Of a stretch of 10,957 nucleotides of DNA, positions 1 through 6,550 are shown piece by piece. The DNA comes from Pseudomonadota bacterium (GTDB lineage: Bacteria; Pseudomonadota; Gammaproteobacteria; Burkholderiales; Burkholderiaceae_C). The translations under genes were made by a program, and so were the position numbers. A model generated the notes under the pieces. The model did no database searches and was not told where the DNA came from. It saw only the letters and a list, made by a program, of their open reading frames with translations. Every line of letters begins with the position of its first letter. The first letter of the stretch is position 1. The DNA is taken from positions 1 through 10,957 of the forward strand of contig JAEZZU010000249.1 of the NCBI GenBank assembly GCA_023418355.1. The letters run 5' to 3'.

Positions 1-629
1 AGCTCGTGGATGACCACATAGTCCAGCACAGGCAGGCGATAGTGCAGCAGCCGCCAGTTGAGCATGATGGAGCCATCTGCCTTGGCACTGCCCCAGCGCG
101 TTCTGGCATTGGACAGGCGCAGACTGCGCCATTGCACCCCCATGGCGGGTGCGTAATGCTGCAGGCGCTCGGTCAACAGCTGGCGTGCATGGCGCAGCCA
201 CCAGGCAGCCACCACGGCACGCACCTGCTCGGCACTGGCTTGCGCATCGGCACGCAGATGCAGCACCCAGCGCTGCGGCCCAATGCTCAGCAGTTCGCCA
301 TGGCGCGGTGCCTGCGGGTGCAGGCGCAGCTGCAGCTCACCGCCCAGAAAAGGAATGCGACTGCCATCCTGCCAGCACACACGCTGCGTGCTTTCCACAC
401 GCGTGGCACGGTCGCTGAGTTTTTGCAGAATCCAGCGTGTTTTTTCCTGCAGCACGGACTCAATCACCGCCTGCGAGGCACGCAGCGGGGCTCGTACTGT
501 CAGCCCCTGTGCACCGACTTCCAGGCCAATGCTGCGCCGGCTGCTGCGCACCAGTAAATAAGCCACGCTGACACGGTTGAGTTCTACCGTGTGCGTGGCT
601 TGAGGGTGCAACAAAAGGGCCTGACTCAC
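1..629 (-). CDS. YgjP/DUF45-type M48-like metallopeptidase family protein, cut by the left edge
   Basis: Partial gene; 209 complete codons are visible before the edge. The visible sequence matches the DUF45 (YgjP, M48-like) layout: an N-terminal beta-rich part (residues about 15-120, including VLQEKTRWILQKL), then TRWGSAKADGSIMLNWRL (family signature RWGS...LNWRL), then DYVVIHEL. The window ends on His208-Glu209 and the first two bases of the Leu codon, which is the start of the zinc HExxH-type site, so the second His is not seen. Many homologues have Cys after RWGS, where this one has Ala. The start is GTG at 629, whose GTGA overlaps the plsC stop. No Shine-Dalgarno is evident, so translation is probably coupled to plsC. 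Family members are annotated as metallopeptidases; E. coli YgjP has also been linked to nucleotide phosphatase activity, so the true substrate is open. Family call fairly sure, function not. Confidence 0.85.
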   Translation of the reverse strand, partial: MSQALLLHPQATHTVELNRVSVAYLLVRSSRRSIGLEVGAQGLTVRAPLRASQAVIESVLQEKTRWILQKLSDRATRVESTQRVCWQDGSRIPFLGGELQLRLHPQAPRHGELLSIGPQRWVLHLRADAQASAEQVRAVVAAWWLRHARQLLTERLQHYAPAMGVQWRSLRLSNARTRWGSAKADGSIMLNWRLLHYRLPVLDYVVIHE

Positions 630-1381
630 GCGGCTGTGCTGGTGCTGGAGTAGGCTTCGGGGTCCAGTCGGCGCATTTCCGACTCAATCCAGTTCTGCAC
701 TTCCGCCATCAGCTCTTCGTGCTTGCGGCCGGTGCTGTCAATCATGGGGCCGATGGACACATCCACCACGCCAGGCTTTTTCACAAAGGACTTGCGGGGC
801 CAGCACTTGGCCGAGGTCACGGCAATCGGCACCACAGGCACACCGGTCATGATGGCCAGACGGGTCGCACCCGTCTTGTACTCGCCCACCTCGCCACGTG
901 CCACACGCGTGCCTTCGGGGAACATGATGACCCAGATGCCTTGCGCCAGCAGGCGCTTGCCCTGCTCCACCACTTTGTGGAAGGCGCGCGAGCCGTGCTT
1001 GCGGTCGATGTGGATCATGTCCAGGCTGCCAATGGACCAGCCAAAGAAGGGAATGCTCAGCAGTTCCTTCTTGAACACATAGGCCAGCGCGCGGGGCATG
1101 ATGGCAGGCATCAGGAAGGTTTCATAGGTGGACTGGTGCTTGCACAGCAGCACCACGCCTTGCTGGCTGTCAGTGGGCAGGTTTTCCATGCCCTGCACGC
1201 GGTACTTCACACCGCAGAACCAGCCAGCGCTGTCCACGCTGAGCTTGAGCCAGGCGCGTGCAATCTTCCAGCGTGCAGCAGGCGAGCCGCCACACACGCG
1301 CACCAGCAGAATCAGCAAGGTGTAGGGGATAACAGTGATGCTCATCCACAGCAGGTGGATCAAGGAGCGAATAAACAGCAT
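626..1381 (-). CDS. plsC: 1-acyl-sn-glycerol-3-phosphate acyltransferase
   Basis: PlsC adds the second acyl chain to lysophosphatidate at the inner membrane, giving phosphatidate for phospholipid synthesis. The 251-residue protein is of normal family length. It has a hydrophobic N-terminal segment (residues about 5-28), the acyltransferase motif I KHQSTYETF with His82, the FPEGTR motif at 154-159, and the later VPVVPIAV segment at 181-188. Motif I reads HX4E (His82...Glu87) instead of the textbook HX4D; I recall this variant from many proteobacterial PlsC-type proteins, so activity is still expected. The ATG at 1381 has AGGA 7 nt upstream. It lies 40 bp after the HAD gene and overlaps the DUF45 gene by GTGA, so the three are probably one transcript. 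The family is secure; that this is the main housekeeping PlsC is inference. Confidence 0.93.
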   Translation of the reverse strand: MLFIRSLIHLLWMSITVIPYTLLILLVRVCGGSPAARWKIARAWLKLSVDSAGWFCGVKYRVQGMENLPTDSQQGVVLLCKHQSTYETFLMPAIMPRALAYVFKKELLSIPFFGWSIGSLDMIHIDRKHGSRAFHKVVEQGKRLLAQGIWVIMFPEGTRVARGEVGEYKTGATRLAIMTGVPVVPIAVTSAKCWPRKSFVKKPGVVDVSIGPMIDSTGRKHEELMAEVQNWIESEMRRLDPEAYSSTSTAA

Positions 1382-1388
1382 GAAACAG

Positions 1389-1392
1389 TCCT
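1389..1392 (-). promoter_or_regulatory. Shine-Dalgarno of plsC
   Basis: On the minus strand AGGA lies 7 nt upstream of the ATG at 1381. It supports that start and indicates that plsC can initiate on its own although it follows the HAD gene closely. Confidence 0.6.
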
Positions 1393-1421
1393 AAAAATGG
1401 AGCCAGGTGCCTGGCAAAGCC

Positions 1422-1982
1422 TTAATCCGCGGCAGCGTCTGCCACGGGCAGCTGGGCATCCGGAGCCAGCGCATCGGCCAGCGCCTTCCAGCCTTCGTAC
1501 TGAGGCACATTCTGCCCAAGGCTTTCAGGCCATGCAGCCGGTGTGACCCGCAGCCCGACCACATGGGCCCCCATGGCCTGACCGGCTTGCAGATGTCTGG
1601 GGTCCTGACCGATCACCCAGACCTCGTGTGGCTCTGCGCCATAGCGGTGGGCGATCTGCTGCAGCATGCCGGGCGCAGGTATGCGGCAGGTGCAAGCGTC
1701 TTCAGGGGTGTGGGGACAAAAGAAAACCGCCTCGATGCGCGCGCCCACTGCAGCCATTTCCCGCTGCATGCGCAGATGAATGGCGTTGAGCTCATTCACA
1801 TCAAAGCTGCCACGCCCGATACCGGGCTGGTTGGTGGCCAGCGTGACCTGCCAGCCCGCACGGTTGAGCTGCGCGACGGCGTCCAGCACGCCCTCCTGCG
1901 GCTTCCAGTCCTTGAGTGCCACGATGGAATTCTCACCCTCGTCATTGAGAGTGCCTATACGATCCAGAATGGCTAGCTTCAT
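1422..1982 (-). CDS. GmhB-like HAD-IIIA family protein with degraded catalytic motifs (probable pseudo-phosphatase)
   Basis: The 186-residue protein follows the layout of D-glycero-D-manno-heptose 1,7-bisphosphate 7-phosphatase (GmhB), an LPS-heptose enzyme. Motif I is ILDRIGTLN with nucleophile Asp7, motif II is ATNQPGIGRG (49-58), and the zinc loop has Cys89, His91, Cys97 and Cys99. Several catalytic positions differ from GmhB. The second motif I Asp (general acid/base) is Ile9 (codon ATA), the motif III Lys in CRKP is Ile101 (codon ATA), and motif IV, normally GDxxxD, reads GQDPRH (Gln126, His130). The frame is intact, so this is not simple decay. Phosphatase activity is doubtful; the protein may be structural, regulatory or of altered chemistry. 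I chose the ATG at 1982 because the motif then sits at residue 7; a GTG at 2015 would add 11 residues. Neither start has a clear Shine-Dalgarno. It is followed 40 bp later by plsC. Confidence 0.85.
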   Translation of the reverse strand: MKLAILDRIGTLNDEGENSIVALKDWKPQEGVLDAVAQLNRAGWQVTLATNQPGIGRGSFDVNELNAIHLRMQREMAAVGARIEAVFFCPHTPEDACTCRIPAPGMLQQIAHRYGAEPHEVWVIGQDPRHLQAGQAMGAHVVGLRVTPAAWPESLGQNVPQYEGWKALADALAPDAQLPVADAAAD

Positions 1983-2021
1983 ATGTAGAGCGCAGGAAAT
2001 GCAGCAAATGTGCACATGATA

Positions 2022-2067
2022 AGAGCGGCGTTAGCTGGCGATCAATGCCGCCGTTAACAGCCGCTCT
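2022..2067 (-). terminator. long imperfect hairpin between fabB and the HAD gene
   Basis: Outer arms AGAGCGGC (2022-2029) and GCCGCTCT (2060-2067) pair perfectly. Inside them GTTA (2030-2033) pairs with TAAC (2055-2058) and GGCG (2037-2040) with CGCC (2049-2052), leaving an 8-nt loop (2041-2048) and small bulges. It begins 15 bp downstream of the fabB stop. No long T tract follows on either strand (minus continues TTATCATG), so it is not a classic intrinsic terminator. It may be a partial terminator, an mRNA-stabilising 3' end for fabAB, or a processing site separating fabAB from the HAD-plsC genes. The structure is seen; the role is inferred. Confidence 0.45.
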
Positions 2068-2082
2068 CAAATTGCAGGGACT

Positions 2083-3303
2083 TTAGGCCCCGGTCCAGCG
2101 GCGCAGCGCCAGACTTGCGTTCGTGCCGCCAAAGCCAAAGCTGTTGGACAGCACCGTGGTCAGCTGCGCGTCACGCGTCTTGGTGACCAGAGGCATGTCG
2201 CCCAGTGCAGGATCAGGTGTTTCCACGTTAACCGAACCAGCGATAAAGCCCTTGTTCAGCATGATCAGGCAGTAGATGGCTTCCTGCACGCCGGTGGCGC
2301 CCAGCGAGTGGCCAGTCAGCGACTTGGTGGACGAGAAAGGAGGCACCTTGTCACCAAACAGCTTTTGCATGGCGCGCACTTCCTGCATGTCGCCCACGGG
2401 GGTCGATGTGCCGTGCGTGTTGATGTAGTCGATGGGGCCGTCTACGGTTTCCATGGCCTGCTGCATGCATGCCACAGCGCCGTCGCCCGAGGGGGCCACC
2501 ATGTCTTCACCGTCCGAAGTCGCACCAAAGCCGACCACTTCGGCCAGGATGTTGGCACCACGGGCCAGTGCGTGTTCCAGGCTTTCCAGCACCACGGCAC
2601 CACCGCCACCGGCGATCACAAAGCCGTCACGGTTGGCATCGTAGGCACGCGAAGCTTTCTCAGGGGTCTCGTTGTACTTGCTGGACATGGCACCCATGCC
2701 GTCGAACAGCAGCGACATGCCCCAGGACAGCTCTTCACCACCGCCGGCAAACATCACATCCTGCATGCCCCAAGCAATCTGCTGCGCCGCAGCGCCAATG
2801 CAGTGCGCCGAAGTCGAGCATGCCGAAGTGATGGAGTAGTTGATGCCCTTGACCTTGAAGTTGGTTGCCAGGCAGGCCGACACGGTCGAGCTCATGCAGC
2901 GTGTGACCTGGTAGGGGCCTACGCGGCGAATGCCTTTTTCACGCAGCGTGTCTGCCGCTTCAATCTGGTTGGCAGGAGAACCGCCACCCGAGCCCATGAT
3001 CAGGCCGGTGCGAGCGTTGCTCACCATTTCAGGCGTCAGACCAGCCTGGGCAATAGCGTCTTCCAGAGCGATCTGCGCGTAAGCTGCAGCATCTCCCATG
3101 AAGCGCAACTGCTTGCGGTCGATGCGCGCTTCCACGTCGATCTCGGGGATGCCGGCAACCTGGCTGCGCATGCCCAGTTCGGTGAACTGGGGCATGGCCT
3201 TGATGCCGGAGCGGCCTTCGCGCAGCGAAGTCTCTACCGTCGCCAAATCATTACCAATGCACGAGACAATGCCCGCACCCGTGATCACTACGCGTTTTTT
3301 CAT
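2083..3303 (-). CDS. fabB: beta-ketoacyl-ACP synthase I
   Basis: FabB condenses acyl-ACP with malonyl-ACP and is needed to elongate the cis-3-decenoyl-ACP made by FabA, so it commits chains to unsaturated fatty acids. The 406-residue protein has the normal KAS I length. The catalytic Cys162 lies in TSACSTSAHCIG, His297 in NTHGTSTPVGD, Lys327 in SSTKSLTGHSLGATG, and His332 in the same segment, matching the Cys-His-His plus Lys set of E. coli FabB one residue later. The C-terminal NSFGFGGTNASL loop is also present. KAS I is favoured over FabF because of the fabA partner and the overall sequence. The ATG at 3303 overlaps the fabA stop (ATGA), with AAGGGA 7 nt upstream, so the pair is translationally coupled. 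Confidence 0.96.
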   Translation of the reverse strand: MKKRVVITGAGIVSCIGNDLATVETSLREGRSGIKAMPQFTELGMRSQVAGIPEIDVEARIDRKQLRFMGDAAAYAQIALEDAIAQAGLTPEMVSNARTGLIMGSGGGSPANQIEAADTLREKGIRRVGPYQVTRCMSSTVSACLATNFKVKGINYSITSACSTSAHCIGAAAQQIAWGMQDVMFAGGGEELSWGMSLLFDGMGAMSSKYNETPEKASRAYDANRDGFVIAGGGGAVVLESLEHALARGANILAEVVGFGATSDGEDMVAPSGDGAVACMQQAMETVDGPIDYINTHGTSTPVGDMQEVRAMQKLFGDKVPPFSSTKSLTGHSLGATGVQEAIYCLIMLNKGFIAGSVNVETPDPALGDMPLVTKTRDAQLTTVLSNSFGFGGTNASLALRRWTGA

Positions 3304-3824
3304 GCCGCAGTCCCTTGACCGTCACCCTCGCGCAGGAACAGGCCCACGCGCAGGTCGTTGGCTACATAGATTTCCTTGCCATCTGCAAACAAGCGTGCAT
3401 CGCCAATGGCCATGTTCAGCTTGCGCTTGATGACGCGCTTGATATCGATTTCATAGCGCACCAGCTTCACGTCAGGGCCGACTTCGCCGGTGAACTTCAC
3501 TTCGCCAGCGCCCAGGGCACGACCACGGCCGGGCAGCTGCAGCCAAGTCAGATAAAAGCCGATCAATTGCCACATGGCATCCAGCCCCAGGCAGCCAGGC
3601 ATGACGGGATCGCCCTGAAAGTGGCACTTGAAGAACCACAGGTCAGGGTTGACATCCAGTTCAGCCACGATCTTGCCCAGACCATGCGCGCCACCATCAG
3701 CATCGATGTGGGTGATGCGGTCAAACATCAGCATGGGAGGCAGGGGCAGACGCCCGCTGTCGGGCTTGAACAACTTACCTTCACCAGAAGCGATCAGTTG
3801 TTCGTAGGAAAAAGATTCAGCCAT
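3300..3824 (-). CDS. fabA: 3-hydroxydecanoyl-ACP dehydratase / trans-2-decenoyl-ACP isomerase
   Basis: FabA dehydrates 3-hydroxydecanoyl-ACP and isomerises the product to cis-3-decenoyl-ACP, the branch point for anaerobic unsaturated fatty acid synthesis. The 174-residue protein is close to E. coli FabA in length. It has the hot-dog fold signature LWFFKCHFQGDPVMPGCLG with catalytic His68, and LDAMWQLIGFYL with catalytic Asp82, matching E. coli His70 and Asp84. GRALGAGEVKFTGEV (101-115) is also typical. The isomerising FabA type is preferred over FabZ because of these motifs and the adjacent fabB. The ATG at 3824 is chosen because the protein then starts like family members; a GTG at 3908 would add 28 unlikely residues across the operator-like palindrome. 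The Shine-Dalgarno is weak. Confidence 0.96.
   Translation of the reverse strand: MAESFSYEQLIASGEGKLFKPDSGRLPLPPMLMFDRITHIDADGGAHGLGKIVAELDVNPDLWFFKCHFQGDPVMPGCLGLDAMWQLIGFYLTWLQLPGRGRALGAGEVKFTGEVGPDVKLVRYEIDIKRVIKRKLNMAIGDARLFADGKEIYVANDLRVGLFLREGDGQGTAA
3311..3316 (-). promoter_or_regulatory. Shine-Dalgarno of fabB inside the fabA 3' end
   Basis: AAGGGA on the minus strand, 7 nt before the fabB ATG at 3303, lies within the last codons of fabA. Together with the ATGA overlap it supports translational coupling of the two genes. Confidence 0.6.
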
Positions 3825-3841
3825 TTTTCTAACTTGCTTGA

Positions 3842-3859
3842 CAGTGGGTGAACCCACTG
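3842..3859 (-). promoter_or_regulatory. 18-bp operator-like palindrome in the fabA leader
   Basis: CAGTGGGT and ACCCACTG are perfect 8-bp arms around a 2-bp centre (GA on plus). The site ends 17 bp upstream of the fabA ATG. A near-gapless dyad of this size is a typical TetR-family operator shape and too tight-looped for an RNA hairpin. Known regulators of unsaturated fatty acid genes, FabR and DesT, bind dyads of similar length, but this sequence does not match the sites I know for them. Further upstream, ACATT/AATGT (3915-3919/3924-3928) is a second weak dyad. I could not find a convincing -35/-10 pair in 3825-3945. Confidence 0.45.
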
Positions 3860-3943
3860 CTTTGGTTTCTCGTGTGTGTAATCGCGACAGTGTATATGTG
3901 CTGCGCACAGCCGCACATTATGGAATGTCCACAGGGGATTTTG

Positions 3944-3965
3944 AGAAGAAAGATCCGGCGATCTT
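3944..3965 (-). terminator. weak intrinsic terminator candidate after lnt
   Basis: On the minus strand AAGATC-GCCG-GATCTT (3965-3950) forms a perfect 6-bp stem with a 4-base loop, followed by the pyrimidine run TCTTCTC down to 3943. It lies 30 bp past the lnt stop and ahead of the fabA promoter region. The stem is short and AT-rich and the T run is broken, so termination would be partial at best. Confidence 0.35.
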
Positions 3966-3994
3966 CCCACAAGGTCGCAATCACACCCCAATGC

Positions 3995-5560
3995 TCAATT
4001 TTTCTTGTGTTGCCAAACACACAAAGCGATGACTGCAACACAGCACAGCCACAGCGGCCACAGGCCCCATCGCGACACCCAGCGAGCAAAAGGCGTCACC
4101 TCATCACGACCCTGCACCTGCGCCAGCAGCACGCCCTGGGTCACAGCAGGCAAGGCAGCAGTCACTACACCCCGGTGATCAATCACTGCGGTAGCGCCAG
4201 TGTTGGTGGCCCGCAGCATGGGGCGCTCAAACTCCAGCGCACGCATGCGGCTGATCTGCAAATGCTGGTCAATGGCAACGCTGTCACCAAACCACGCAAT
4301 ATTGCTGACATTGACAAAGACCGTGGGAGCATGGGCCTCATCGCGAAAATGCACGCCCAGTTCTTCGCCAAACAAGTCTTCGTAACAAATATTGGGGGCC
4401 CAGCGCTCGCCATGCCAGAACATGGAAGGCTGCCCCAGACTGCCTCGCCGGAAGTCGCCCAATGGAATTTCCATCATGCGCACAAACCAGTGAAACAGCG
4501 GCGGAATGAACTCACCAAAAGGCACGAGGTGCTGCTTGTCGTAGCGATATTCTGTCATTTCCCCGGGCATCCAGCCGATGACGGAATTGCTATAGCCCTG
4601 CGCTTCGTCGCCCAAAGGAATGCCAATCAGCGCAGCAGAACGACTTTCGGGCATGCGATAGGTCTGCTCGATGGCCTCCAGATAGCCATACGGCAGCTGC
4701 TGCGGCAGCAGGGGCAAGGCGGTTTCCGGAGCAACAACCATGGTGGCAGGCGCCTGGAGCAGCTGATTGCCATACCACTGCAAGGCCTGAACCACACCAG
4801 AGCCTGGCATAAATTTTTCATCTTGTGGAATATTGCCTTGCAGTAAGGCCACATCAACCGCAGTACGTCCTGACAGTTGCTGCGCCTGCTGCTGGCTGAA
4901 CCAGGCACCGCCAAGCAGCACACCAAACACTGCTGCAGCAGCCAGCGCCACCTTGGGGCGCTGCGCCAGCGTACGCAGCTGCACGATTGCCATGGCCAGC
5001 AAGGCCGCTACCGCCCCTGTGCCATACACGCCAACCCAGCGAGGCAGTGCAGACAAAGGCCCGTCCACATGGGCATAGCCAATCGCGCCCCAGGGGAAGC
5101 CCGTCCACAAAGTGCCACGCGCCAGCTCACCCAGCGTCCAGCAGGCAGCGAACAGGCATACGGCTTGCCAGCCCGGCCGCGCCCAGCGACGCCATAAGGC
5201 CATCAGGATCGCGTAGTAGCTGCCCAGAAACGCGGCAAGCGCCAAGACGGCCAGCACTGCCAGCACGGCAGGCAAGCCGCCATAGGTGTGCATGGAAATA
5301 AACAGCCACCAGAACGTGGCGGACAGCCAGGCCGTAGCAAACAGACCACCAAACCATGCGGCCTGCTTGCTGCTGCGGCAATGCTGCAGCGCCGCGCACA
5401 GCACACACAGCGCCAGCACCTGCAGCCACCACTGCGGCTGCCCACTCCATGGCAAAGCCAGCGCAAACGCCTGCAGTGCACCGGCCAGCAGCAAAGCCAG
5501 CGGCCACAGCCAGCGGGCCTTGTGCTGCATCATGCCCTTGGGGTCAAGGGCAGCGCTCAT
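3995..5560 (-). CDS. lnt: apolipoprotein N-acyltransferase
   Basis: Lnt is the inner-membrane enzyme that moves an acyl chain from phospholipid to the N-terminal cysteine of diacylglyceryl lipoproteins, the last maturation step. The 521-residue protein has the family layout: several hydrophobic membrane segments in residues about 15-225, then a nitrilase-like periplasmic domain (about 233-485), and a final membrane segment (about 500-516). The triad is visible as Glu279 (VVAPETALPLL), Lys342 (YDKQHLVPFGEFIP) and Cys392 (PNICYEDLFGEE), matching E. coli Glu267, Lys335 and Cys387. The ATG at 5560 overlaps the corC stop as ATGA, with GAGG just upstream, so lnt is coupled to corC as in many proteobacteria. 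Confidence 0.96.
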   Translation of the reverse strand: MSAALDPKGMMQHKARWLWPLALLLAGALQAFALALPWSGQPQWWLQVLALCVLCAALQHCRSSKQAAWFGGLFATAWLSATFWWLFISMHTYGGLPAVLAVLAVLALAAFLGSYYAILMALWRRWARPGWQAVCLFAACWTLGELARGTLWTGFPWGAIGYAHVDGPLSALPRWVGVYGTGAVAALLAMAIVQLRTLAQRPKVALAAAAVFGVLLGGAWFSQQQAQQLSGRTAVDVALLQGNIPQDEKFMPGSGVVQALQWYGNQLLQAPATMVVAPETALPLLPQQLPYGYLEAIEQTYRMPESRSAALIGIPLGDEAQGYSNSVIGWMPGEMTEYRYDKQHLVPFGEFIPPLFHWFVRMMEIPLGDFRRGSLGQPSMFWHGERWAPNICYEDLFGEELGVHFRDEAHAPTVFVNVSNIAWFGDSVAIDQHLQISRMRALEFERPMLRATNTGATAVIDHRGVVTAALPAVTQGVLLAQVQGRDEVTPFARWVSRWGLWPLWLCCVAVIALCVWQHKKN

Positions 5561-6432
5561 GCGGCCTCGCTGTGTCCATTGGGCAGGCGCGTCACCTGGA
5601 ACCAGCGCACGGCACCGCCCTTGGCGTGCAGCACCACAAAGCGCAGGTTTTCGGCTTCAAAGACTTCCCCGCGCTTGGGCAGATGCCCCATGGCATGGCT
5701 GATCCAGCCGCCAATGGTTTCAAAGTCTTCGGCATCATCCTGTGCGAACCGTACCCCAAAGGCTTCCTCTACCAGCTCCAGCGAGGTCTGCCCCGCCACG
5801 CGGTAGGTATCGTCCGCCAGTGCAAAGATGTCGCCGTTTTCTTCGGGGATATCGAACTCATCTTCAATCTCGCCGACGATTTCTTCCAGCACGTCTTCCA
5901 TGGTGACCAGGCCCGCCACTTCACCAAATTCATCAATCAGGATGCTCATGTGGTGGCGGTTGGTGCGGAACTCGCGCAGCAGGTCGTACAAGCCCTTGGT
6001 TTCAGGCACAAACGATACCGGGCGCAGCAAGGCGCGCACATGCAGTGTGGGGGAGCGCTGGAGCTTGAGCAGATCCTTGGCCATCAGAATGCCAATGATG
6101 TTGCCCCTGTCGCCTTCATAGACGGGAAAGCGCGAGTGCCCATCGCGAATGACCTGGCCCAGCAGCTCGTCATACGGCGCGTTGATGTCCAGCACATCCA
6201 TCTTGGGTGCGGGCACCATGATGTCGGCGGCCGTGCGGTCTGCCATGCGCAGCACGCCTTCGAGCATGACACGGGCGTCGGTGCCGATGACCTGATTGTC
6301 TTCAGCCTCGGCCAGGGTTTCGATCAGTTCATCCTTGGAATCCAGGCCTGGATGGATGAACTCGATGATTTTTTGGAGGAAAGTACGCTTATCTTCGCGC
6401 TCAGCGTGGCGCGCAGGATGCGGGTCTGACAC
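5557..6432 (-). CDS. corC: CorC/YbeX-type CBS-domain protein, HlyC/CorC family
   Basis: A soluble 291-residue protein with two CBS domains (about 68-125 and 135-190; GLVTMEDVLEEIVGEI in the second) and a C-terminal CorC_HlyC domain (about 205-285). There is no membrane segment. Proteins of this type bind nucleotides through the CBS pair. They were first linked to Mg/Co efflux with CorA; E. coli YbeX has also been tied to ribosome and rRNA homeostasis, so the role is not settled. The order corC-lnt is widely conserved. In E. coli ybeZ and ybeY precede it, whereas here a GNAT gene lies upstream. The start is GTG at 6432, giving MSDPHPARHAERED, the N-terminus I associate with betaproteobacterial members; the Shine-Dalgarno is poor. 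The 118 bp to the GNAT gene hold no clear promoter. Confidence 0.92.
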   Translation of the reverse strand: MSDPHPARHAEREDKRTFLQKIIEFIHPGLDSKDELIETLAEAEDNQVIGTDARVMLEGVLRMADRTAADIMVPAPKMDVLDINAPYDELLGQVIRDGHSRFPVYEGDRGNIIGILMAKDLLKLQRSPTLHVRALLRPVSFVPETKGLYDLLREFRTNRHHMSILIDEFGEVAGLVTMEDVLEEIVGEIEDEFDIPEENGDIFALADDTYRVAGQTSLELVEEAFGVRFAQDDAEDFETIGGWISHAMGHLPKRGEVFEAENLRFVVLHAKGGAVRWFQVTRLPNGHSEAA

Positions 6433-6528
6433 AGTTTTTCAGTGCAGGACATGCCGTTATGAACAGGGCCTCAAGGATAGCGGATTCTGTTGTGCGGGCA
6501 ATGGCAGGCAGCACATCACCCCGGCAGG

Positions 6529-6540
6529 GGCATATTTAAG
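6529..6540. repeat. small GC hairpin downstream of the GNAT gene
   Basis: CCCC-GGCA-GGGG forms a 4-bp stem 10 bp past the GNAT stop, with no T run after it on either strand. It is too short to call a terminator and read-through to corC is likely. Confidence 0.2.
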
Positions 6541-6550
6541 CCATCGCCCC

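Noticed and set aside
719..1546. 275-codon plus-strand reading frame opposite plsC and the HAD gene
   Set aside because: It is antisense to genes with clear motifs, has His/Ala/Gln-rich composition typical of mirror frames in GC-rich DNA, and no recognisable domain.
2008..2017. 10-bp palindrome ATGTGCACAT upstream of the HAD gene
   Set aside because: Short, with no repeat nearby and no promoter to attach it to; chance is likely.
2308..3318. 336-codon plus-strand frame opposite fabB
   Set aside because: Antisense to a secure KAS I gene; low-complexity His/Arg/Ala-rich product without motifs.
3848..4846. 332-codon plus-strand frame opposite lnt and the fabA leader
   Set aside because: Antisense to the Lnt nitrilase domain with its full triad; no ribosome site and no domain.
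5356..6429. 357-codon plus-strand frame opposite lnt and corC
   Set aside because: Antisense to two well supported genes; the composition is a mirror of CBS-domain codons.
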